From Phaeodactylibacter xiamenensis (GTDB taxonomy: Bacteria; Bacteroidota; Bacteroidia; Chitinophagales; Saprospiraceae), in NCBI RefSeq assembly GCF_000759025.1, contig NZ_JPOS01000093.1, forward strand, positions 1-64,000: a stretch of 64,000 nt of DNA. Direction: 5' to 3'. The translations under genes and the position numbers were made by a program. Of this stretch, positions 9,306 through 17,200 are shown piece after piece (the stretch's first letter is position 1; each line of letters opens with the position of its first letter). The notes beneath the pieces were generated by a model. The model was not told the DNA's origin. It did no database searches and saw only the letters and a list, made by a program, of their open reading frames with translations.

Positions 9306-10217
9306 TTATTGAAAACGGCTCAGTACCAGCGCACGATAGGACTCGATAGGCATCATGCCTACTTCCATCCGGCGTTGGTTGAGGTTGTCCGGGTCTTCGA
9401 CCGCTGCCAGTTCGATGGTTTTGGTGGCCGGATCAACTTTTGAAAACTGCGTACCGTAGCGCTGGGGGTTTCCGGCATTGACCTGAATCCGGTCGTACAG
9501 GTAAGCATAATCCTGACCATCCAGTCCGCCATTTTTCACCGCTGCTTCAATGTAAGGCAGCTGAGCCTTCTGCCATTCCGGGTCCTGGTCTGCATGCTGA
9601 ATGAGGATGAAAACAGCGTGCATGCCTTCCTCCCCCACCAGCTCGGCAGTGGGAAAGCCGTGCGCTTCGATAATTGCTTTTAGCGCTTCCCGGTTTTCTG
9701 CATCCACCTCTACCCCATCCGCATAGCTCATACCGGAAGTATCAATACTAAACGCTTCTATCAGATAGTCTTGCACATTGCCGCGCGCCAATTGGTCCCG
9801 CACTTCCATCGCGATCAGTTGCCCCTGAAGCACGGTATCCTGAGGTTGCTGATCGTCTCTCGTACACGGGATGTGGGCAGGTTTTTGTTCCAGGTACACC
9901 CCCTTTTGGCAAAATGTACCCCAGGTATGCTCTGGCTGCAACGCCAGAATAGAATCCCGTCTTTCCATTTGTCCAAGATGCTCCAGCACTTCCAAACCGG
10001 CAATTAGGAACCGTAATTCCACGGTGTCCGAATAGGCCCGAAGCGAATCAAACTGTTGAGCAGCAGTACTAAAGTCTTCCTCAAAAGTACTGACAATCAT
10101 ACGCCAGCCCAGTTGCCAATGCTCTGTTTGGCTCAGCGAAGGCGCTTCGGTTTCCGGTGTAGTTTGACAGCCCACCATCAACAAGATGAAGGCCATGGCT
10201 ACAAAGCTTCTTTTCAT
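9306..10217 (-). CDS. DUF6624 lipoprotein
   Basis: The signal peptide has a lipobox (LLMVGC, Cys17), so this is a predicted lipoprotein. The C-terminal DUF6624 domain repeats the signature of its neighbour: AHGFPTAELVGEEG, AVFILIQHADQD, YAYLYDRIQV, RYGTQF and LNQRRMEVGMMPIESY. The N-terminal region is helical without clear TPRs. It starts 7 bp after the stop of the M56 protease gene, so it belongs to that operon. The domain's function is unknown. Being paired with a membrane protease and repressor suggests it responds to an envelope signal, which is inference. Confidence 0.85.
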   Translation of the reverse strand: MKRSFVAMAFILLMVGCQTTPETEAPSLSQTEHWQLGWRMIVSTFEEDFSTAAQQFDSLRAYSDTVELRFLIAGLEVLEHLGQMERRDSILALQPEHTWGTFCQKGVYLEQKPAHIPCTRDDQQPQDTVLQGQLIAMEVRDQLARGNVQDYLIEAFSIDTSGMSYADGVEVDAENREALKAIIEAHGFPTAELVGEEGMHAVFILIQHADQDPEWQKAQLPYIEAAVKNGGLDGQDYAYLYDRIQVNAGNPQRYGTQFSKVDPATKTIELAAVEDPDNLNQRRMEVGMMPIESYRALVLSRFQ

Positions 10218-10224
10218 TGCATCA

Positions 10225-13167
10225 CTACTTTAAATTAAAACTAAAGGTGACGGGCAGGCGTTTTTGCTGCCCATCGGTATCCTGAATGACCATATCCGTC
10301 AGAAATAAGCTACTGTTTGGCTTAAGGTCAGCAAGGTGTTGCTGCACCGTGGTATCCTCCGCAGACTTAGATTTCAGCGTTACGCCCTTCCCCTCTTCCG
10401 GTATAATGACTAACTCGAATTGCAGCACCGGGTACTCCAAACCTCCAATTTCCAGCAGCATCCCATCCTCAGTGGCATGCTGAAAGGCGTGCAGGGACTG
10501 CACCTCATTACTCCGGGTGCCGCTCAGCCCACGCCAATGAAAGGTCATTGCCTTATCGTACAACTCATAATACTCCGGTATGGTATCCGTATCGATATAT
10601 GTAGCATGCAACAGTTCCACTCTGTTAATTTCCGGCTCCGGGACTACAGCCTCCCCTTCCCGGCGCAAGCGCTCTACAGTACGAAAGCCGGGGATAGGCA
10701 ACACATTGACATTTGGATCATTGGCATACTGTTCGTACATCCAACGGTGCTGGGCCACACTCGTATCCAAACGGATGAGGGTAGGCGCTCCCGGCCGGTA
10801 AACAAACTGGAAAGGGTCCAGGGATGGCTTCAGCCGGAGCGTATCAGCTTCGGCCGCAATGGGCCGTTCCTGGTTGATTTTTAAAATAAGCCGACCACGG
10901 TCGGCACCGTTGTCTAAACCAAAGACCACCTGCAGCTCGAAGGCATCTGTGCGCTGAGCAGCTACCCTTAGCCTGCGCTGCCCGGCTTCGGAGAACAAAG
11001 GCGTAAACTTCATACCTTCATCTGACCGGTCATAACTCCACAACATCAGACTATCCGTACCCACCGCTTCGCCATTAAAAGTAGCCGACCACGCTGCCGT
11101 CGACAAGGCTGTCAATGCTTCTGCCGGGAGATAACGAACCGCTTCACTCGCCCGCCCGTCCCGCTGCCGGAGAACCCAGTGGTAATCCCCCCATTGGATT
11201 TCAGTGCCGGAACGACGCAGCCATGCTTTCGGCTGAGGCAGCTGATCGACTGTACGGCGGGAGAACTCCCCATAGCGTTCACTGAATAAACCGTCCTGAA
11301 AGACCAGCCCGGGCTCCGGTGAAACGCCGATACCCAGGCTGGTGTAGAACGCTTTTTCATCTGTGGTACGGGCAAGAAGGTGCAACTGATCTCCTTCGCT
11401 TAAGGCTGCCGTTACCTGCCTCCATATTTCCTGAACTTCACCGGGCGAAGCCGCTTCCAAAATCCGGTCAGGCCCGCTTTTTTTGATGAGGTTTACACAC
11501 AGCTGTTCAACCTCCAGGCCCTGCCCTGCTTTGGTGATTTGAAAAGATGTGTTTTTTATCCTCGCCAAACGACCTGGCTCAACCTCCTGAATGATCGTTC
11601 CGGCAGTACTGGCAAACGGATGGTTGTACCATTGCACCCCCAGCAGCTCTTGTCCCAGTTGCAACCGGTAGGGGCTGCTTTCCCAGGGATGGTGGGTATT
11701 GATTTTCTGAATATGCTCATCAGCTAAAGCCACACAAAGTTCGGTCTTCCCGCCTTCCGCCTTAGGGCCAGCAACCTTCATCATAGCGTACACTCCTGCC
11801 TCCATCATAGCCACCCGGAGATCATCAGAATAAACCTTACCCAAACCAATAATACCGCAACTCAGGCGCCCCCAGGCATCTTCCACCGCCAGAACGAGCA
11901 CCAGATCCTCCTCCATGCCAACCCCGGCTGGCCAGCAGTCTTTTAGCCTGCCCTTTACCGAAAAGGAGTGGACCAGCTGACTGCCCCTGTAAAGCAAGGC
12001 CTGCGTCTTATTGCGCCACAACACCTGCTCCCCCAGCACCAACTCGAAGCGCTCAGTGCTCAGGGCACGTAGGGCGGCGGGAGTCAGAAAGGTAGCTGAC
12101 AGAGCATTGTCCGGACCACTGAGCTGCGCCGGGCTGAATAATGGCAACCGATAAGGTCCCCAGGCCAGGGCATCCGCCATTTCTTCCGGTTGTTCGCCCC
12201 AGGTGGTAAATACGTCCTGCCGGGCAAAGGCATCCACCGCCTGACCTGCCCGTTCGAAGCCCCCTCCGGGGAGTTGTTCTGATAAATTGAATGCAAACAG
12301 CAACACCAATAATCCTGTAACAGGCAGCACCGACAGGTACTTCACCGCCCGCCACGGAGCCGAAGACCGTTGTGCCAGCATTTGCAACCGGCTTCTCAGA
12401 TGAGCGGCAAAAGTATTGGCTAGTGGATGACAACTGTGCCCCATACGCTGTAGGGCCAGAAACTGTGCGTAGGTATGGCGGCTGCCTATTTCCCGCGACA
12501 CGTAAGCATCCGCTATATATTCATGTACCTGCTGAAGCGCTGTGCGGTAGGCATAAACCAGTGGATTGAACCACTTCAATATCAAATAACATTCCATCAG
12601 CAGCACATCCAGGCTGTGCCGCTGCCTGACGTGCACCAGTTCGTGCTCAAGGATAACACGCTTGGCTTCAGGCAGGTCTTCGCCTTTCCAGAATACGTAG
12701 CTGAAAAAACTGCTGGCCGGAATGTCCCGTTCGGGCGTCAGCAAAGTGTATCGCCCCTTTTGCTCCCGCCGGCTCCTGCGGATCAACCTCCGCAGCGCCA
12801 ACAGGCGCAAACTCAGCCGGCTCAGCATAAAAAGCGCACCCGTCAGATAAAGCCCTACCAAAATATCAGCCAGGCTCAGGGAAAAGGCAGGCGTGGGCGC
12901 CATGAGCTGCCCGTAAATCTGCAGCTTCGCTGACGCTGCTTCCCGCACCACTGGCAGGAGCACCTCCCCCGCAACGGTAGAGGGAGCCACTGCCTGCTCA
13001 ATATGAAGCAGAGGTATAGCAAGAGACACCGCCGGCATCAGCAACAGGTACGCCCGGTTGAACTGAAAAAAGGTTTCGCGGCGGAGCAAAAAGTAATAGA
13101 GCGCGTAAAACAGCGCCAGACAGATACTGGACTCCAGTAAATATTGTGTGACGCTACTGGGTATCAT
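10225..13167 (-). CDS. M56/BlaR1-like membrane metallopeptidase with large extracytoplasmic part
   Basis: The start is placed at the ATG at 13167 (MIPSSVTQYLLESS), overlapping the end of blaI by 14 bp; the longer frame has no membrane start. Four transmembrane helices surround a zinc-protease domain with the HELVH motif near residue 173 and the local pattern LVHVRQRHSLD, as in BlaR1/MecR1. After the helix near residue 300 there is no penicillin-binding domain. Instead about 650 residues carry repeated beta-rich units, the last of which (FLTDMVIQDTDGQQKRLP) resembles GldM C-terminal domains. By family analogy it senses an extracytoplasmic signal and relieves BlaI repression by proteolysis. The signal is unknown. 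Confidence 0.87.
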   Translation of the reverse strand: MIPSSVTQYLLESSICLALFYALYYFLLRRETFFQFNRAYLLLMPAVSLAIPLLHIEQAVAPSTVAGEVLLPVVREAASAKLQIYGQLMAPTPAFSLSLADILVGLYLTGALFMLSRLSLRLLALRRLIRRSRREQKGRYTLLTPERDIPASSFFSYVFWKGEDLPEAKRVILEHELVHVRQRHSLDVLLMECYLILKWFNPLVYAYRTALQQVHEYIADAYVSREIGSRHTYAQFLALQRMGHSCHPLANTFAAHLRSRLQMLAQRSSAPWRAVKYLSVLPVTGLLVLLFAFNLSEQLPGGGFERAGQAVDAFARQDVFTTWGEQPEEMADALAWGPYRLPLFSPAQLSGPDNALSATFLTPAALRALSTERFELVLGEQVLWRNKTQALLYRGSQLVHSFSVKGRLKDCWPAGVGMEEDLVLVLAVEDAWGRLSCGIIGLGKVYSDDLRVAMMEAGVYAMMKVAGPKAEGGKTELCVALADEHIQKINTHHPWESSPYRLQLGQELLGVQWYNHPFASTAGTIIQEVEPGRLARIKNTSFQITKAGQGLEVEQLCVNLIKKSGPDRILEAASPGEVQEIWRQVTAALSEGDQLHLLARTTDEKAFYTSLGIGVSPEPGLVFQDGLFSERYGEFSRRTVDQLPQPKAWLRRSGTEIQWGDYHWVLRQRDGRASEAVRYLPAEALTALSTAAWSATFNGEAVGTDSLMLWSYDRSDEGMKFTPLFSEAGQRRLRVAAQRTDAFELQVVFGLDNGADRGRLILKINQERPIAAEADTLRLKPSLDPFQFVYRPGAPTLIRLDTSVAQHRWMYEQYANDPNVNVLPIPGFRTVERLRREGEAVVPEPEINRVELLHATYIDTDTIPEYYELYDKAMTFHWRGLSGTRSNEVQSLHAFQHATEDGMLLEIGGLEYPVLQFELVIIPEEGKGVTLKSKSAEDTTVQQHLADLKPNSSLFLTDMVIQDTDGQQKRLPVTFSFNLK

Positions 13168-13528
13168 GATCCTCCTGTTTTTTGATCTTGTCAAGCAGGG
13201 CTTCCAGCTCACCGTAAGAAACTTCCTCTTCCTGTACGAAATGAGACAGCAAGGCCTCCGCAGAACTTTCAAAATAGGAGGTCATCAGGTGCCGGAAGGC
13301 TTTGCTCCGGTACTCCTGCTTGCTCACGGCCGGATAATAGCGGTTGCTTTTCCCGAAGGCTTCATGCCCAATGAAACCTTCCCCCTCCAACTTGCGCACC
13401 ATGGAGGAAACCGTGGTAACTGGTGGCGGTGGCGGTGGAAGCTCCGCAACTATTTCTTTCAGAAAGGCCCGCTTTAGCTTCCAAAGCGCCTGCATGACAG
13501 CTTCTTCTTTTTCGTTTAATTGTCTCAT
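13154..13528 (-). CDS. BlaI/MecI-family transcriptional repressor
   Basis: The ATG at 13528 (MRQLNEKEEAVM) is preferred over a frame extension upstream. It is a 124-residue winged-helix protein: AVMQALWKLKRAFLKEIVAEL is helix 1-2, a proline run forms the turn, TTVSSMVRKLEGEGFIGHE is the recognition helix and wing, and YRSKAFRHLMTSYF plus an acidic tail forms the dimerisation part. BlaI proteins repress their own operon as dimers and are cleaved after activation of the partner M56 protease, whose gene overlaps this one. Two palindromes with AACGA arms lie just upstream. Confidence 0.92.
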   Translation of the reverse strand: MRQLNEKEEAVMQALWKLKRAFLKEIVAELPPPPPPVTTVSSMVRKLEGEGFIGHEAFGKSNRYYPAVSKQEYRSKAFRHLMTSYFESSAEALLSHFVQEEEVSYGELEALLDKIKKQEDHDTQ

Positions 13529-13532
13529 AGGA

Positions 13533-13563
13533 CAAGTATACAACGAAATTTTCGTTATACCAA
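13533..13563 (-). promoter_or_regulatory. blaI operon promoter
   Basis: On the minus strand a TTG (13563-13561) is followed by a 20-bp spacer and TATACTTG (13540-13533), one mismatch from TAnnTTTG. The ATG lies 4 bp after the -7 box, so the leader would be very short or absent. The spacer contains a palindrome, placing an operator between the two promoter elements. Confidence 0.55.
13542..13556. promoter_or_regulatory. operator palindrome 1 (AACGAAA-T-TTTCGTT)
   Basis: A perfect 7-bp inverted repeat with one central base lies in the promoter spacer. It shares its AACGA arm with the palindrome at 13580-13598. Its position next to blaI and its dyad form fit a BlaI binding site. Binding is inference. 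Confidence 0.6.
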
Positions 13564-13579
13564 CTAAAATACCGTTTTT

Positions 13580-13598
13580 GTAACGAAAAAATCGTTAC
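13580..13598. promoter_or_regulatory. operator palindrome 2 (GTAACGA-N5-TCGTTAC)
   Basis: A perfect 7-bp inverted repeat lies about 40 bp, centre to centre, from the first palindrome, which is close to four helix turns. It covers the stop codon of the upstream MscS-like gene. On the minus strand no T run follows, so it is not a Rho-independent terminator. Confidence 0.6.
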
Positions 13599-14287
13599 CC
13601 TTCGATTTGCTGCCGGATATAAGCCTCCTGCCGCTCCTGAATATCAGCATCCGGAACGTAGGCAGTGATGCGATAGGTATCAGGCCCAAGCTGTACAACG
13701 CTAGCCGGATAAGCCGGTGCCGTCCAGGGTGAGGCGGTCAGCCATTGCTCCAGGCGCTGCTGGGCATTGGGGCCTTCCAACGTTACCTCAAAGGAAAACG
13801 GGGAGAGTGCTGTTTTTTCCACTGACCGGTAAATTGCAGGTTTCTGAATCAAATGATAAGGCAACACCAGCAAACCACCATCTTCTCCGGCCAGTTGCAC
13901 ACTTCTCCCACGCAGCTGCAAAATTTTGTAGGCCCGGCCTTCATGATTCAGATAATCACCAGGGCGCAGGTCCCCTTCCAGCCGCAGCAAAAGCCCGGGG
14001 TAGAAATCCTTCCACCAGGGCCAGCCCAGCACGATCAGCAAAATGATCGTTGCCAGTGCAAAAACCGGGGAGGCCATCAACAGGCGGTAAAATGCAAAAA
14101 CGGCCCAACTCAGCCATAAGGCCACGCCCGCTCTCAATAACAAGCCCTCCAGGCGCTGCCGCTGCCGCCGGCTCTTCACAAGAGGCAGCCCATACTTTTT
14201 AAGTGCGTACAGCAATGCATGGAGCAGCAAGGCTAACAGGCCAAGCATAAGCACTAACCCTAATGGCAAAGTGGACAATTGGATCAT
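13595..14287 (-). CDS. MscS-like membrane protein
   Basis: Three hydrophobic segments fill about residues 5-95. A short beta domain follows with GDLRPGDYLNHEGRAYKILQLRGRSVQL and LLVLPYHLIQKP, matching the pattern of the MscS beta domain (position-on-strand, then a ...VxIPN-like turn, here VLPYH). The remaining residues form an alpha/beta tail. At 230 aa it is short for a full channel. The start codon overlaps the stop of the giant transporter gene (ATGA, 14284-14287), so it is translationally coupled to it. A role in osmotic or ion homeostasis with the transporter is inference. Confidence 0.7.
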   Translation of the reverse strand: MIQLSTLPLGLVLMLGLLALLLHALLYALKKYGLPLVKSRRQRQRLEGLLLRAGVALWLSWAVFAFYRLLMASPVFALATIILLIVLGWPWWKDFYPGLLLRLEGDLRPGDYLNHEGRAYKILQLRGRSVQLAGEDGGLLVLPYHLIQKPAIYRSVEKTALSPFSFEVTLEGPNAQQRLEQWLTASPWTAPAYPASVVQLGPDTYRITAYVPDADIQERQEAYIRQQIEG

Positions 14288-17200
14288 AGCATGCCTTTTT
14301 CGGTGAACAACTGCCCCAGGTAATAGCGGACTTCCGGCTTTAACTCCAGCACCTCACGCTCGTGGGGGACCAAAAGCTGACTGCGCTGTAACTCTTTGAT
14401 CCGCCCCCCTGCCCAGTCGGCTCCTTCTGAAGCGAACAAACGGGTAAAACGCCGGTGGGTCAGCGCCCGGTGCAAGTACAACTGCAGCAGAATAAAGTAC
14501 CACTTCGCATCGTCCAGAACCGGAAAATCCGGGCGGTGGATCTTGGTTTCCAGCCTGTTCCGGCCCTGTCCATTAGTTCTGAGATGGGCCAGCCAAAGGC
14601 GCAGCGCTATCCCGATATTCCCATCACTTTGGCGGTGCAGCCGGCCAAACAACTGGTCCCACGCCTTCATCCGCACCAACTCCTCGGATTGCCCACCAAT
14701 ATACAAGGGTACTCCGCCGGTCTTATGACGGGCCCAAACTGCAGCGCGCAAATGCTGAAGGGATAATGGCCGGAGGATGACCGTGGCAATCATGGCTTCA
14801 TCCACCGGGCTCTGTGCCCGAAGCACCTTCAGGGTATTCAAATTACAACTCAGCAGGAAAACATGGCGCTTTCCAAAAGCCTGCACGGCCTCCAGCAGTT
14901 GCCCGAAGGCCTGACCCTGATCTGCCCCGCGCTGCCACCACAGCTCAATATCTTCGAGTAGAAATACGGTGCTGTCCGGGCTTTCTGCCAATAAAGCCGA
15001 AAGCACCCCTCTTTTCCCGGTAGCCTGCTCAAAGGCTTTTTGTAAGGCTCTCGGCGAGGTGGCACCGCCCTGAGGAGGAATGACTTTCAGGTAACTGCCC
15101 CCAAAAATCTGCCGCGTAGCGTACTCCAAAAAGTAGCTCTTGCCACTCAGGGCTTCCCCGGTAATCAGAATACCGCCGCCGGGCCCTTGCTTCCGGTCTT
15201 CCAGGGCTTCCTGCACCTGCAACAACTCCGCATCCCGGCTTTCTGAACGGGTCCGTAAATTGAGGTGCTTGCCTGAAAACAGCTGCCGGTAATAATAAGG
15301 ATAGCCTTCCCGGACAGACTGAACCGGCCCAACGGCTTTGGCAAACACCCGAAGCCGGTCCCGGTCACTGCGCAGCGCCTGCTCCCGTCGCTCTACAGCA
15401 GCCTGTGCCACATCTTCCTGCTTTTGAGCGGCGTAGTCCCGCAGCCGGTCCCACTGCATCATTACGCTTTCCTCCAACTTGCGGCGCCAGGCAACAATAC
15501 CTCGGCGGCGGCTTTCCTTGCGCACGTACTGAGACAGGGCTTCTGCCTGTGCTATGATATGATCAATAGTTAGTGCCGATTCCGTGGCTTCAAATTGTTC
15601 CTCCAATTCTGCCTGAAATGCGGTGAATACATCTGACACCTCCTGTTCGAGCTCTGCGAGTTGCTCCTCAGATTTATCCAGAATACTGGAAAGGGCCTCA
15701 TAACTTTCCGCATCTTCAGCCGCATCCACACCGTAGTGGAGTAAACTCCCGATATTGAAAATCTGCCCGCTCAGTGGGTTCAACTGCTGCCGCAGGCGGA
15801 TGAGCTCGTTCTCCAGCGTTTGGGAAAACTGCGTGTCGACCAGGTAGTCGGCAATTTCCAGCAGGGATAACTTCAGTGGGGGCTGCCCTTTGGTCTGCAA
15901 TGCTCTGAAGTCACGGCGTGTGGCCTGATCCATAAGCTCGACTTCAACGGGAAGCGGCGAAGTGATGCGCCCGGTTTGCTCCATAAAGTGCCAAAGTACG
16001 GATTCCGTATTGTCCAAATCCTCTTCATCGCGCTGAAAGGGGGCCATCGTCAGCGACTCGGTAGCCCCATTTTCCAGTTGGGTTTTTAGAGTATGGCAGG
16101 CACGACCAAGGCTTTCCATTTGTGTAGTCAGCCCGCCTACGTACACTTCGCTCAGAGCATTCAGGGCATCGGTTTTGCCAGACCGGAGCAAAAGCGAGGT
16201 ATGGGTCAGTTGCTGATTGACTTCAAAATTGCGGTGGAACAACTGCTGATTGTTTTTCCAGGAAGCGCTGAAGGCTTGAATGTCCTGTGCAGCTGCTTTG
16301 ACGGCTTTCCTGCCCCACTTTTGTTTTTCCTGTTTTAGCCATTTGCTGAGGTTGGCAGGCTGCTCCTGACGGCTAAGGGCATTGCAAAGCACACGGTCTT
16401 CGTTCCGGAGCCTGATCAGCGGTTTCTCCACCATCCCTTCGACCTGCTGCCGGAGTTGTTCAAAGCCTTCCTCCAGCTGAGTAGCAGCTTCTTCCAGCAA
16501 TACCTGCAATGGGCGGTTACTTTTTGGCTCCAGCTGTTGGTGAAGTTTGCGGACCAACTGCCGGATAGCCAGCATCAGGCGGGCATTCAGTTGTCCAAAA
16601 TCCAGCAAGACTTCCTGCAGGACCATTTGGTTTCGGCGGCAGGCCCATTTTAAGACAGGCCGCTTAAGCCTGACTTTTTTTGTACGCCCGGCGCCATTTT
16701 CCAGTTCCACGCGCTGAGGCAGGGCTTCTACTACCTGCTCACAGGAGGTGAGATACTGCTCCAGTGCTTCTGCAAGCAACTGCGACAGGCTGTCCAGTTC
16801 CTGCTGCCGGAAAGCAGCGGAACGACCGCGAAGGTCCTCCAAATGGCTGACCAGCATAGGTATGGAAAGGGCTTGGTGTTCCGCTGCCGAATCCAGTATT
16901 GCCTTAAAAGCGGATTCATGATCCACCACCCATTGCTGATAGTGCTGCTGTACCACCGCAAGTGCCCGGGCTGATAGCTGATCCATAGCCTTTTCCAAGC
17001 CTGAATCCAGGGCCTGCACCACCTCCGCCAGCTGACTTTCTTCGGGCATTTGCAGGTCATCGAGTGCCTGGCTCTTTCCGGGTTCAAAAATTTGTTTCTG
17101 TTCTAAATCCTTGAGGCCCAGCTCGGTCGTTTCAAAAGTAGACGATGCTTTGACCAGCAACGTAGTGCCAATAAGCCCGACCAGTTCGTTGGTCTGCTTT

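Noticed and set aside
13428-13445. Hexamer-like GGTGGC repeats in blaI
   Set aside because: They encode a proline run in the winged-helix turn, in frame with the gene, so unit changes would not shift the frame; not a switch.
13580-13598. Palindrome as a terminator of the MscS-like gene
   Set aside because: There is no T run on the minus strand after the stem, and it shares arms with the blaI promoter dyad; an operator is more likely.
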